A stretch of 64,000 bases of DNA, taken from NCBI RefSeq assembly GCF_000308875.1, contig NZ_BAGL01000126.1, forward strand, positions 124,001 to 188,000, read 5' to 3'. The position numbers and the translations under genes were made by a program. This document shows, piece after piece, positions 1-9,886 of this stretch (positions are counted from its first letter, which is position 1; every line of letters starts with the position of its first letter). The notes beneath the pieces were generated by a model. The model made no database searches and was not told the origin of the DNA. It saw only the letters and a list, made by a program, of their open reading frames with translations. The DNA is from Nocardia transvalensis NBRC 15921 (GTDB lineage: Bacteria; Actinomycetota; Actinomycetes; Mycobacteriales; Mycobacteriaceae).

Positions 1-1
1 C

Positions 2-742
2 CAGGTGGTCGCCGACCTCGTCGGAATTCAGGTGAGTGCGGCGAAGATGCTGACCTGGGCCCGTGCCACCTTCGACGGACTGGGACCGACGAACCCACGC
101 GCGGTGACAGCCACCACCGGCGCCCTGGGGCTCTACCTCTACACCCTGCGGCTACGCAGGAAACACGTCACCCCGCACGGATGGGCCGCAAGCGTCTTCG
201 ACGCCGCAGATCGCGGTCAGGTCAGCCGGCTCGAAGCCAAGAACATGATCATCGACTTCGTCGCGCCCAGTCTGGACACCACCATCCTGGCGACCGGGCA
301 CCTGTTGTGGAGCCTCGGCACCCAGCCCGAGGTGTGGGAACAGATCCGCGCCGATCCCGCCCTCATCCCCCGAGCCGTGATCGAGGCGGTGCGACTGGCC
401 TCCCCGGTACGCGCCTTCACCCGAACCATCGCCGCCGACACCACCATCGGCGAGGTCGCACTGCGGGCCGGTGAGCGCGTAGCCCTGATCTACGCCGCGG
501 CCAACAGCGACGAGCGCCACTTCGACCGGCCTGAACAGTTCTCCCTGCACCGCCGCGGAAGCACTCTGGGCTGGGGGCACGGCATCCACACCTGTGTCGG
601 CATGCAACTGGCCAAACTCGAGATGCAGACCCTGCTGCACGCGATGGTCCCGCGGATCGAGTACATCTCCGTCTCCGACCCCCAGCCCCTGCACAACAAC
701 TGCCTGCAAGGACTGAAATCGTTCCGTGCCGGCTTCCGCTGA
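2..742 (+). CDS. Cytochrome P450, 5'-truncated by the window edge
   Basis: C-terminal part of a P450 monooxygenase; the reading frame is open to the left edge, so the true start lies outside. Counting from the first in-window GTG (position 5), an I-helix segment with an APSLDTT oxygen-binding motif lies near residues 87-93, the ExxR motif (EAVR) at 127-130, and the haem-binding loop LGWGHGIHTCVG ends at about 199 with Cys197 as thiolate ligand. The usual Phe of that loop is Trp. About 245 of the roughly 400 residues of a bacterial P450 are present. It would oxidise a small lipophilic substrate using a ferredoxin and reductase not seen here. An SDR gene follows 84 bp downstream on the same strand, so both may serve one oxidation pathway. 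Substrate unknown. Confidence 0.93.
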   Translation, partial: QVVADLVGIQVSAAKMLTWARATFDGLGPTNPRAVTATTGALGLYLYTLRLRRKHVTPHGWAASVFDAADRGQVSRLEAKNMIIDFVAPSLDTTILATGHLLWSLGTQPEVWEQIRADPALIPRAVIEAVRLASPVRAFTRTIAADTTIGEVALRAGERVALIYAAANSDERHFDRPEQFSLHRRGSTLGWGHGIHTCVGMQLAKLEMQTLLHAMVPRIEYISVSDPQPLHNNCLQGLKSFRAGFR

Positions 743-826
743 ACCCCACCAAGAAATACCGTCGCCTGTGCGCGCCCGCGCCGCCGTAGGTGGCTGTCGG
801 CCGAACAGCGAATCGTCAGGAGAGAC

Positions 827-1636
827 ATGCCAACCACACGCGTCGCCGTCGTCACCGGCGCCTCGTCGGGAATAGGCCGGGGCACCGCCGCGGCCCTGGC
901 CGACCACGGCTTCCGAGTTATCGGGACCAGCCGCAACCCGGACACGATCCCGGATCCGGACCGCCTGCCGGGCATCGACTACCGGCCCCTGGACCTGACC
1001 GACCACGAGTCCGTCCAACGGTTCGTCTCGACGCTGGACACCGTCGACGTCCTGGTCAACAACGCCGGAGAAAGCCAGGCCGGACCGCTGGCCGAACTGC
1101 CCGGCGACGCGGTGACCCGGCTGTTCCAGCTCAATGTGCTCGGCCCGATCGCACTCACACGCGCGGTGCTGCCCGGAATGCGCGATCGCGGCACCGGGCG
1201 GGTGGTGATGGTCGGCTCGATGCTGGCCAGCTTCCCGCTGCCCTACCGCTCCTCCTACGTCGCCACCAAAGCCGCACTGCGCGGATTCGCCACCGCCGCA
1301 CGGTTCGAGGAATCGCCCTACGGGGTCTGGCTCACCACTGTCGAACCGGGACAGGTCGATTCCGGACTGCGCGAACGACGCACGAAGTACCTCGCCGACG
1401 GCTCGCCACACACCACGGAATTCGCACGTTTCATGACCGCACTCGACCGCAAACAAGCCGCGGGCATCACACCGGACAGAGTCGCACGCACCATCCTCAC
1501 CGCCATCTCGGCGCCACGCCCCCGCCCGCTCTATGCCGTCGGCAGCAACGCACCCGCCGCCTTCGCACTCCACCGCATACTCCCCCGCGGCCTGATGGAA
1601 CGCGTCACCGCCCGCTCCTACGGACTACACCGCTGA
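827..1636 (+). CDS. SDR family NAD(P)-dependent oxidoreductase
   Basis: 269-aa classical short-chain dehydrogenase. The N-terminal Rossmann motif TGASSGIG (about 10-17), the NNAG motif and the catalytic Ser/Tyr/Lys set are all present: Y-V-A-T-K with the Ser exactly 13 residues before the Tyr. The fold binds NAD(P)H, and the family interconverts alcohols and ketones. The ATG is preceded by a strong AGGAGAG ribosome site. It lies 84 bp after the P450 gene and may be co-transcribed with it, for example oxidising an alcohol made by the P450; that link is inference. The tail is long for a classical SDR (245-255 aa is common) but shows nothing unusual. Substrate cannot be told from sequence. Confidence 0.93.
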   Translation: MPTTRVAVVTGASSGIGRGTAAALADHGFRVIGTSRNPDTIPDPDRLPGIDYRPLDLTDHESVQRFVSTLDTVDVLVNNAGESQAGPLAELPGDAVTRLFQLNVLGPIALTRAVLPGMRDRGTGRVVMVGSMLASFPLPYRSSYVATKAALRGFATAARFEESPYGVWLTTVEPGQVDSGLRERRTKYLADGSPHTTEFARFMTALDRKQAAGITPDRVARTILTAISAPRPRPLYAVGSNAPAAFALHRILPRGLMERVTARSYGLHR

Positions 1637-1914
1637 CACCCGACCGGCACCCACCGCACCGACGACTCCACGCCGCCGCGTTGTGAACGGGCGCCGGGTC
1701 GGGATCAGTGAATCACGTTGCCGTGCAACCAACTCAGCGGCCTCTTCTTCGACACTGGGCCAAACATTGCAGGGGCCTTGCGCGTCGGCCTGGGGCATCA
1801 AACCACCCGACGCGGAGAGAAGACTGCCCGACCAACCCGACCGGACCGTCCCCCTAAAGCACAACGCGGCTACCGGCGGCTGGGGGCCGTCGGTAGCCGG
1901 GCGTCATGCGCGGG
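1637..1914. other. Intergenic region between convergent SDR and DoxX-like genes
   Basis: About 280 bp with no convincing coding frame. Frames here have mixed codon positions and no family resemblance. It separates two convergent genes. I see no strong terminator hairpin. Confidence 0.5.
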
Positions 1915-2343
1915 TCATCGCTTGATCAGCGAGCGCAGGGCGATGATCGAGGCCCGGCGTTCGTAGGCGATCCAGGCGAAGATCGCGGTGAGCGCCAGCG
2001 GGAAGGGGGCCAATTCCGGGGTGTCGGCCAGGAAGGCGTTGAAGCCGGCGGCGAGGAAGGTGACGATCGCCAAGCCGGTCGCGGCGGCCGCGGTCAGGCG
2101 GGGCACCATGAGTCCGATCCCGCCCGCGACCTCGGCGAGACCGATGAAGACCAGCAGCGCCAACGGGATCGAGAAGGCGGTGGCGTTGTTGTCCATCAGG
2201 GTCTGCGGGATGACGAGCTTCGGGCCGCCGGAGGCGATGACGAAGAACAGACCGAGCACGATCTGCAGGGTCCACAGGACGCGGTTGCGGACCTTGCCGG
2301 GGCGGACAGCGGCGGTGGTCTGGGTGGCGGTGATGGCGGTCAT
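1915..2343 (-). CDS. DoxX family membrane protein
   Basis: 142-aa protein with four predicted membrane helices (about 23-40, 60-78, 85-105 and 110-128), the size and layout of the DoxX/DoxX-like family. A basic N-terminus (KVRNR) precedes helix 1, and the helix-1 segment LGLFFVIASGGPKL resembles the family signature around the conserved G-x-x-K-L. DoxX-like proteins are small inner-membrane proteins; some have been linked to thiol or oxidative-stress complexes, but most have no assigned role. The ATG is preceded by AAGGAACGAG. It stands alone, convergent with the SDR and facing away from the tRNA. A second, more divergent DoxX-like protein lies at 32540-32971. Confidence 0.85.
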   Translation of the reverse strand: MTAITATQTTAAVRPGKVRNRVLWTLQIVLGLFFVIASGGPKLVIPQTLMDNNATAFSIPLALLVFIGLAEVAGGIGLMVPRLTAAAATGLAIVTFLAAGFNAFLADTPELAPFPLALTAIFAWIAYERRASIIALRSLIKR

Positions 2344-2623
2344 TTCTCGTTCCTTCTGGGTCGGCCACGCCGGGTTGGTGGCGGGTTCATCAGTACGGAC
2401 GGGGGCGGTCCGGAAAACTCATCGCCGCAGTCGAAAAGAGCTTCAGGCGCCGGTCGGGACCGAGTGTGCACTGTGGTTGCGGCCATAGCTGCCGGCGCGC
2501 TGAGCTGATCCGATCAGGACGCGGCGGCCCTGATCGCAGCGAATCGCTTGCCCGGGGACATCGAACGATATCGACGTCGCATTCACCGGTGATGATCTCG
2601 CGCTGTGGGGTAGGGCCAAATAG
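2344..2623. other. Intergenic region upstream of DoxX gene
   Basis: About 280 bp between the DoxX start and the tRNA terminator. It must contain the DoxX promoter on the minus strand, but I cannot pick one with confidence. No coding frame is supported. Confidence 0.4.
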
Positions 2624-2662
2624 TACAGGTCAGGCCAGGTTATAAACCTGGCCTGACCTGTA
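2624..2662 (-). terminator. Terminator hairpin after tRNA-Ala
   Basis: A perfect 18-bp inverted repeat (2624-2641 with 2645-2662) and a 3-nt loop, placed 7 bp after the tRNA 3' end in the direction of transcription. The next minus-strand bases are CTATTT, a weak U-tract. Its position and perfection fit an intrinsic terminator for the single tRNA transcript. Confidence 0.85.
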
Positions 2663-2669
2663 ATTTCTG

Positions 2670-2742
2670 TGGAGCTAAGGGGACTCGAACCCCTGACCCC
2701 CACACTGCCAGTGTGGTGCGCTACCAGCTGCGCCATAGCCCC
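2670..2742 (-). tRNA. tRNA-Ala (anticodon GGC)
   Basis: A 73-nt cloverleaf on the minus strand: acceptor GGGGCTA pairs with TAGCTCC, discriminator A, D arm GCGC/GCGC, anticodon stem CCACA/TGTGG around loop CTGGCAG (anticodon GGC, reads GCC/GCU alanine codons), variable GGGTC, and T arm AGGGG-TTCGAGT-CCCCT. The CCA end is not encoded. It is a single tRNA with its own terminator. Confidence 0.97.
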
Positions 2743-2864
2743 TTGTTCAGTTTTCGGCCGCCGGGGTGTTCCCCTTCGGCCTCAACGAAGTTACACCACG
2801 GCTGCTCACGGGACCAAATCGGCTGGATACTGGGGCTGGTAGAACTGGTGTTCGAAGGGTAATC

Positions 2865-2880
2865 TCGAACACATGTTCGA
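2865..2880 (+). promoter_or_regulatory. LexA (SOS) box
   Basis: The sequence TCGAAC-ACAT-GTTCGA is a perfect palindromic match to the mycobacterial/actinobacterial LexA operator (TCGAAC-N4-GTTCGA). It overlaps the upstream candidate ATG (2873) of the HNH gene and sits 19 bp before the better-placed ATG at 2900. LexA binding here would block transcription until RecA-stimulated LexA cleavage. Confidence 0.9.
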
Positions 2881-2899
2881 CGGCGGAGAGCTTCAGACG

Positions 2900-4273
2900 A
2901 TGAGTGACGAGGGGCTGATCGATGCGCTGCGACGGGCACACGGGGCGGCGGCATTCGCGCAGGCAGCGGAGGTGTTGGCGGTGCGGGAGCTGTATCGGAG
3001 GCGCCGGGACGAGGCGGAGAGCAGGGGGGAGCCGCGCGGGGGTGAGTTCGCGGCCAGTGAGGCTTCGGCGGCGATGCAGATCTCCGAGCAGGTCGCGGCC
3101 GCTCTGATCGATATCGGGGTGGCTCTGGATGTGCTGCCGGCTACTCGGGCGGCCTTCGCGTCCGGCCGGATAGACCTGGCGCGAGCCCAGGTGGTCGCGG
3201 ACAACGCGCGCGATCTGCCGCCGGAGGTGCTGGCGGAGCTGGAGCAGAAGCTGATCGAGGCGGCGGCCCGGTCGACGCCCGCGCGGCTGCGGCAGACGGC
3301 GCGGCGGTGGGTGGTCAAGCTGGATCCCGAGGGCGAGCAGCGCCGGCGCGAGCGCCGCGAGGCCGACCGGGATGTGCGCATCAAGGCGGTCCAGGACGGT
3401 ATGGCCGTATTCGACGGGCTGTTACCGGCCGCGGGCGCCCAGACCATCGCCATGCGCCTGCGAGAGATGAGTCTGCAAGTGTGCGAGGAGGATCCGCGGA
3501 CACTGCCGCAGCGGCGAGCCGACGCGCTCGTCGCGCTGGCGGACGGGTCGGGGAGGCTGCGCTGTGCGTGTGGCCGGGGCGAGCGGTGCCCGGCCGAGCG
3601 GGCCCCCGCGCCGCGCCGTCCGCTGATTCAGATCGGCATCCCGGTCGATACGCTGCTGGGCGGTCACGACCATCCGGCGCTGCTCGCGGGTTACGGCCCG
3701 CTCGATGCGGAACTCGCCCGCAGTATCGCCGAATACGCGCGCTTCCAAGTGATTCCGGAGCGCACCGAGGATCCGACCACCACCGAGGAGGCGCTGTCCG
3801 AGGATCCGCCGGCGTGGCTCGAGCGTGAGGTCCGCGCACTCGACGGCGGGTGCCGGTTTCCCGGCTGCACGATGCCCGCGGCGGAGTCGGAACTCGATCA
3901 CACCGAGCCGTTCGATGCCGCACGTCCCGGCCGCGGCGGTCCGACCAACATGGCGAATCTGGCGGTGCTCTGCGCCCGCCACAAACATCTGAAGTCGTTG
4001 GCGGACAAGGGAACCCTGGCCTGGGACATCCGCCACCCGGACGACGACCGGCTGCGCTGGACCAGCCCCGGCGGGGACGCGCACACCACCGTTCGCGAGG
4101 GCGCTCGCTACCTGTTCCCGCACACCGATACCGAGGCCCCGGTCCTCGACTGGCCCTCCCCTACAACGATTCCCGAGCAGCCCCATCCGGCGGCTGCCGA
4201 TCTCACCTATCCGATCGAACACGCCCTCGCGCACCAGGGTCTGTCGACGGCGACACCCGAGGACTACCACTGA
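2900..4273 (+). CDS. DUF222 / HNH endonuclease domain protein (13E12 type)
   Basis: About 457 aa from ATG 2900, which has a GGAG 11 nt upstream. An in-frame ATG at 2873 lies inside the LexA box and is less likely. The N-terminal two thirds match the DUF222 region of 13E12-repeat proteins (Ala/Arg-rich helices, TPARLRQTARRWV segment). The C-terminal HNH nuclease signature follows the pattern CRFPGCTMPA, then ELDHTEPFD, then GGPTNMANLAVLCARHHxxK-like (here ARHKHLKSL), with metal-binding Cys/His residues present. 13E12 proteins are multicopy in mycobacteria and relatives, and several are LexA-controlled; their function is unsettled (mobile-element or DNA-damage related). The LexA box indicates damage induction. 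A small ORF at 4330 follows. Confidence 0.9.
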   Translation: MSDEGLIDALRRAHGAAAFAQAAEVLAVRELYRRRRDEAESRGEPRGGEFAASEASAAMQISEQVAAALIDIGVALDVLPATRAAFASGRIDLARAQVVADNARDLPPEVLAELEQKLIEAAARSTPARLRQTARRWVVKLDPEGEQRRRERREADRDVRIKAVQDGMAVFDGLLPAAGAQTIAMRLREMSLQVCEEDPRTLPQRRADALVALADGSGRLRCACGRGERCPAERAPAPRRPLIQIGIPVDTLLGGHDHPALLAGYGPLDAELARSIAEYARFQVIPERTEDPTTTEEALSEDPPAWLEREVRALDGGCRFPGCTMPAAESELDHTEPFDAARPGRGGPTNMANLAVLCARHKHLKSLADKGTLAWDIRHPDDDRLRWTSPGGDAHTTVREGARYLFPHTDTEAPVLDWPSPTTIPEQPHPAAADLTYPIEHALAHQGLSTATPEDYH

Positions 4274-4329
4274 ACGTCATCCACCGGGCACACCCGGTCC
4301 ACCACCGATCCACGAGGACACGGCACGTC

Positions 4330-4590
4330 ATGGAACACCCGGACCGTCCTCCGGCTCCCACCGTCATCGACGTCGGCGTGGAACGCGAACGCATCGCGGC
4401 CCTGGAGAAGATTCGCCAGCGCCTGGAAGCCGAACTCGACAAGGCCGAGTCCGGCTGTGGTTATGCCGCCATGGCCCGTCAGCTACGCGACACGGTCAAC
4501 GCCATCGCCGATGCGCGCAACCGCATCTACGAGACCCTGCTCGGCGACGAGCCCGAAAGGCCCGCGCCCGAGCGGCCCGACCCCGAGTAG
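4330..4590 (+). CDS. Small hypothetical protein, predicted coiled coil
   Basis: 86-aa protein with a high-GC3 frame. The central part (about 17-75) is one long charged helix (RERIAALEKIRQRLEAELDKA, then AMARQLRDTVNAIADARNR), likely a coiled coil, followed by a Pro/Glu-rich tail. The ATG lies 57 bp after the HNH gene stop, with GAGG upstream, so it is probably in the same LexA-controlled transcript. I do not recognise a family. The helix-rich layout loosely resembles small phage-terminase-associated proteins, but that is not enough for a call. Confidence 0.65.
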   Translation: MEHPDRPPAPTVIDVGVERERIAALEKIRQRLEAELDKAESGCGYAAMARQLRDTVNAIADARNRIYETLLGDEPERPAPERPDPE

Positions 4591-4634
4591 CCCGCGGAGT
4601 GTCCCGCAGCCGGCGCGGGCAATCCGGGGTTCCG

Positions 4635-4663
4635 GCCCGGGCGGATGGGGATCCCGCCCGGGC
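4635..4663. terminator. Bidirectional terminator hairpin
   Basis: A 10-bp GC stem (4635-4644 with 4654-4663) and a 9-nt loop between the convergent small ORF and the DsbA-like gene. No U-tract, which is usual for actinomycete terminators. Confidence 0.6.
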
Positions 4664-4677
4664 AACGGAAACGCCCG

Positions 4678-5418
4678 TCACCCGGCGACGTTGGCCACCC
4701 ACTCCTGCACGTTGACATCCAGATCCTTGCCGTCGGCAATCACGGTCGGCGTCCGGACCTCGCCACCCGTCGCCGACTTCAGCGCCGCCAGCGCGGCATC
4801 GGCGTGGTTACGCGCCGAATCGATCCGATTGCCCTTGGTGATGCACTGCAGCACCTCGTCGGGCGCTCCGGCGTCCTTGGCGATGGCGGCGAGCTGATCG
4901 TTGGTGAGGTCGCCGCCCTCGCTGGGCTGCTTCGTCGTGAACAGGGCGGTGTGGAACTTCGAGTAGACCGGCCCGTCCCCCGCGTCGGCGACGCATTCGT
5001 TGGCGGCCACCGCGCGCGTCGAGTAGTCCTTGCTGCTCGACTTCGGGTCGAGGAAGTTCACCAGGCGGTACCGCACCGCCAGCGCGCCGTCATCGATCTT
5101 GTGGGCGATCTCCTGGCCGAAGAGATGTTCCATCGAACCGCAGGCGGGGCACATCGGATCCTCGAAGACGTCGATCGTCTTCTTGGCGTCGAGCGTGCCC
5201 AGCACGATGGCGCCGTCGGAGTCCAGCAGGGCATGCACGGCCGGTTGGCGCACCGGTCCGTATCCGTCGTCGCGGACCTTCAGGCTGTGGTCGCTGTTCC
5301 AGCGCACGAACAGCACCACGATCACCGCGATCACGACCAGGGCGACGGCGCCGAGCGCATAGCTGGTGCGGCTGGACATCGGTTGCGGCGTGTGCTTCGA
5401 ACCGGAGGAGGAATTCAC
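4678..5418 (-). CDS. Membrane-anchored DsbA-like thioredoxin-fold protein
   Basis: About 246 aa. One membrane anchor (GAVALVVIAVIVVLFVRW) near the N-terminus is followed by a thioredoxin-fold domain with redox motif C-P-A-C inside FEDPMCPACGSME, then a helical insertion and a C-terminal TPTVIADGK segment holding the cis-Pro (thioredoxin_4/DsbA pattern). It should act outside the membrane, forming or shuffling disulfides in exported proteins. I chose GTG 5418, which begins a short basic/polar leader; an open frame continues to 5472 and an ATG exists at 5379, so the start is uncertain. Two extra Cys residues in the helical insertion and after it (AANEC, LQCI) are seen in this family. Confidence 0.9.
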   Translation of the reverse strand: MNSSSGSKHTPQPMSSRTSYALGAVALVVIAVIVVLFVRWNSDHSLKVRDDGYGPVRQPAVHALLDSDGAIVLGTLDAKKTIDVFEDPMCPACGSMEHLFGQEIAHKIDDGALAVRYRLVNFLDPKSSSKDYSTRAVAANECVADAGDGPVYSKFHTALFTTKQPSEGGDLTNDQLAAIAKDAGAPDEVLQCITKGNRIDSARNHADAALAALKSATGGEVRTPTVIADGKDLDVNVQEWVANVAG

Positions 5419-5514
5419 GGGTCCACTCTGCCAAAACACCTGCGCCGAGGTGAATCGAAGGCGTGTCGACACGTCCGGAATGACCCATGTGCGTCAGTGC
5501 GCTCCGGAACTGCG

Positions 5515-6771
5515 TCAGTGCGCGCCGGAGCCCTCCGCGGCCACCTCGTCCACGACGGCCCGCCGCCGCATCGGTTCGGGCACCGACAACCACCCGACGG
5601 CCGCCAGCACGAGCAGTGCCCCCGTTACCGCCAGCCCCCACCCGAACGAAAGCCGTTGTGCGAGCGCGCCCACCGCGATCGGTCCGAGCACGGTGCCCAG
5701 ATCGGCGGCCATCTGGAAGCCGGCCAGTACCGGCCCGCCGCGGCGATCGGGTCCGATGATGTCGGCGACGGTCGCCTGCTGGGCCGGGGTGAACATGCCG
5801 GAGCCGAGCCCGGCCACGAACGACGCCGCCAGCAGCCAGCCCAGATTCGGTGCCAGCCCCAGACCCGCCGTGCCGGCCGCGCACACCAACGTCCCCGAGA
5901 CGAGAAAAGGCTTGCGCCCCAGCCGATCCGATAACCTTCCCGAGGCGAACAGCACCGCGGCGTTACCGGCGGCGAACGCGGTCAGCGCCACACCGGCGGC
6001 CCCGCCCGATTCGCCGAGAACCTCCACCACCAGCAGCGGAACCAGCGCCATCCGGACACCGAAGACGGCCGCCCCGTTGGCGAAGTTGGACCACAGCACG
6101 GCCCAGTAGGCCGGACGGCCCAGGGCCTGGCGGAAACTCATGACGCGCACCGCGCCCGGCACCTCCGGCGCGGCCAGTTCCGATCCGCGCAGGCTCCAGA
6201 ACACGACGGCGCTCGCGGCCAGCAGCGCGGCCGCATAGATCACGAACGGCATCCGCAGGCCGAGCCCGGCCAGCGCCCCGCCGACCAGCGGCCCGCCGAG
6301 CGAACCGAGCAGGAATCCGGTGGACCACAACCCCGACACGCGCCCGCGCTCCCCGGCGGGCGACATGCGGATCACCAGCCCCAGCGACGACACCGTGAAC
6401 ATCGTCGACCCGATGCCGCCGAGCGCCCGCAGCACGATCAGCTGCCAATACCCCTGGGCCAAGGCGCAGGCCCCGGTCGACAGGGCCACGATGACCAGCC
6501 CGCCCAGATAGACCGACCGCTCCCCGAGCCGCTGCACCAGACGCCCGCTGACCGGTGCGAACACCAGCCGCATCAGGGCGAAGGCGCTGACGATCGCCGA
6601 GGCCGCCGCCACGCCCACCCCGAAACTGCGCGCGTACTGCGGCAGCACCGGCGCGACCAATCCGAATCCCAGCGCGATGATGAACGCCGCACCGATCAAC
6701 ACCCAGATCTCCACCGGTAGTCGTCCCGGTCTGCTCCCGCTCACCTGCCCTGCCATTCGCTCACGCCTCAC
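5515..6771 (-). CDS. MFS transporter
   Basis: 418-aa major facilitator, 12 predicted helices. Typical loop motifs are visible: RLVQRLGER between helices 2 and 3, and GRLSDRLGRKP between helices 8 and 9, the latter a strong motif A. The segment GLWSTGFLLGSLGGPLVGG carries the motif C-like glycine/proline pattern of drug:H+ antiporters (DHA1). Probable proton-driven efflux of a small molecule; substrate unknown. It stands alone. The upstream region is filled with a degenerate tandem repeat. The ATG start at 6756 (MAGQVSG) is an alternative to 6771. Confidence 0.9.
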   Translation of the reverse strand: MRRERMAGQVSGSRPGRLPVEIWVLIGAAFIIALGFGLVAPVLPQYARSFGVGVAAASAIVSAFALMRLVFAPVSGRLVQRLGERSVYLGGLVIVALSTGACALAQGYWQLIVLRALGGIGSTMFTVSSLGLVIRMSPAGERGRVSGLWSTGFLLGSLGGPLVGGALAGLGLRMPFVIYAAALLAASAVVFWSLRGSELAAPEVPGAVRVMSFRQALGRPAYWAVLWSNFANGAAVFGVRMALVPLLVVEVLGESGGAAGVALTAFAAGNAAVLFASGRLSDRLGRKPFLVSGTLVCAAGTAGLGLAPNLGWLLAASFVAGLGSGMFTPAQQATVADIIGPDRRGGPVLAGFQMAADLGTVLGPIAVGALAQRLSFGWGLAVTGALLVLAAVGWLSVPEPMRRRAVVDEVAAEGSGAH

Positions 6772-6783
6772 TGCAACCCACCG

Positions 6784-6921
6784 CCGCGATATCCCCTTCC
6801 CAGGCCGCGACTTCTCCTTCCCCGGACCTCGCCGGCGCCTCCCCGTTCCCCGGCCTCACCGCCACCCTTTTCCCGGCCTCGTCGCCACCCCTTCCCGACC
6901 ACGCCGCCACCCCTTCCCCGA
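6784..6921. repeat. Degenerate GC-rich tandem repeat, about 22-26 bp unit
   Basis: About six imperfect copies of a pyrimidine-rich unit; the clearest are 6854-6876, 6877-6898 and 6899-6921 (core CGCCACCCCTTCCC). The repeats fill the gap between the divergent MFS and DUF899 genes and leave little room for separate promoters. Confidence 0.75.
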
Positions 6922-6989
6922 CTTCGCGAGATTCGGGGCGAGCGATGAATCCGCCGCGTCCACCCGGTCCTATTCGTGAAGGAGACTCC

Positions 6990-7673
6990 ATGCGGAAGGA
7001 CGATGTCATGTCTACACCGACGACCGGCACCCGAGAGCAGTGGCGGGCGGCGTACGAGGACCTGCGCGCACAGGAGAAGGAGCTGACCCGGCGCAGCGAC
7101 GAGATCGCGCGGCAGCGGCAGGCTCTGCCCTGGGTGCCGGTCACCAAGGACTACCGGTTCGACACCAACGACGGCATCAAGACGCTCGCGGAATTGTTCG
7201 ACGGACGGTCGCAGCTGATCATCCGGCACTTCATGCACGGCCCCAAGACCCCCGAGGGCTGCCCGGGCTGCACCTTCGAGACCGACAACCTCGTGGGCGC
7301 GGTCGAGCACCTCGCCCACCGCGACGTGACGTTCATCCTGGCGTCCCGCTCGCCGCTGTCCACTCTCAACGACTACAAGGCCCGCTTCGGCTGGGATATC
7401 GAATGGGTGTCGCTGGGCGACAACGGATTCAACGACGACTTCTACGACATCATGCACATACCGACCGACCGCCGGCCGGGCAATATGCTCGACGTCATGG
7501 AGTTGATGGCGCTGAGCTGCTTCGCTCTGAAGGACGGCGTCGTCTACCACACCTACTCCACCTACGACCGCGGCACCGACGCGCTCAACGCGACCTGGCA
7601 ACTGCTGGACCGCGCGCCGAGCGGGCGCGGCGACGTCTTCGACGGCTGGCCGCGCAAGCGGGACGAGTACTGA
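6990..7673 (+). CDS. DUF899 family thioredoxin-like protein
   Basis: 227-aa member of DUF899 (PF05988), a family with a thioredoxin-like fold and no settled function. The recognisable segments are LPWVPVTKDYRF near the N-terminus, HFMHGP followed by a C-P-G-C motif (EGCPGCTFETDNL), and the C-terminal YHTYSTYDRG and GRGDVFDGWPRK blocks. ATG 6990 was chosen because GAAGGAGA sits 7 nt upstream; a second ATG at 7008 gives MSTPTTG. The CPGC pair could support a redox role, which is inference. Monocistronic, convergent with pgm through a hairpin at 7681. Confidence 0.9.
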   Translation: MRKDDVMSTPTTGTREQWRAAYEDLRAQEKELTRRSDEIARQRQALPWVPVTKDYRFDTNDGIKTLAELFDGRSQLIIRHFMHGPKTPEGCPGCTFETDNLVGAVEHLAHRDVTFILASRSPLSTLNDYKARFGWDIEWVSLGDNGFNDDFYDIMHIPTDRRPGNMLDVMELMALSCFALKDGVVYHTYSTYDRGTDALNATWQLLDRAPSGRGDVFDGWPRKRDEY

Positions 7674-7689
7674 TGGCGCGGGGCAGGGC

Positions 7690-9324
<1,635 letters not shown>

Positions 9325-9484
9325 GGTCGGGCCTCCCTTCCGTATCGGTGCCGTCCGGCTGGTCATCACGATCACGACCGCACCCACTGCCTGCCCAGAG
9401 GCAATACCGTATCGAACGGCACCGACACCGGATGAGCCGCCGGACGACCGACGGAGAGCGCCCGCGCGGCGGCAGCGGCCTGCG

Positions 9485-9883
9485 TCATCGCCGCACCCCG
9501 GAGTCCCACACCTGCACCGGGGACAGCGCCACCGTCCCGGTGTCGAACAGCTCGGCGTTGGCGGAGACGAAGCGGCGTAGCAGCTCCGCGTCATCGACGA
9601 TCATCACCATCACGGGGAGGTTCTCGGCCAGGTCGAGCATGCGCGTGGTGTGGATGCGGGAGGAGACGCCGTAGCCCTCCACCCCGCGCCACACGCTGGC
9701 GCCGGCGAGCCCGGTGTCCCGGGCGCGTCGCACGATCTCGTGGTAGCGGGGGCGATGCTTCCAGTGGTCGTCCTCGCCCAGCAGTACCGTCAGCCGTGCC
9801 GCCGGCCGCCACCGCGGATCGGGCTGCCACGCATCGGCTTCCGTGACGATCTGCACCACCGGATCCTCCGGAGCCTCACTCAT
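9485..9883 (-). CDS. DUF190 domain protein (PII-like), without a CrcB neighbour
   Basis: About 132 aa, DUF190 (PF02641), a ferredoxin-like/PII-like fold. Recognisable blocks: ARLTVLLGEDDHWKHRP, GLAGASVWRGVEGYG and ENLPVMVMIVDDAELLRR. These proteins often sit beside crcB fluoride-channel genes and may regulate them; no crcB is present in this window. The ATG (9883) is overlapped by a GTG at 9886 and preceded by GGGGGCAG. A short minus-strand frame ending exactly at this start (TGATG overlap) hints that an upstream cistron once existed. Downstream lies pgm on the same strand, 160 bp away. Confidence 0.85.
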   Translation of the reverse strand: MSEAPEDPVVQIVTEADAWQPDPRWRPAARLTVLLGEDDHWKHRPRYHEIVRRARDTGLAGASVWRGVEGYGVSSRIHTTRMLDLAENLPVMVMIVDDAELLRRFVSANAELFDTGTVALSPVQVWDSGVRR

Positions 9884-9886
9884 CAC

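Noticed and set aside
152..1573. A 473-codon minus-strand open frame over the P450 and SDR genes
   Set aside because: Antisense shadow with no family resemblance.
9325..9484. Fluoride riboswitch near the DUF190/pgm genes
   Set aside because: I could not find the conserved pseudoknot sequence pattern by eye on either strand.
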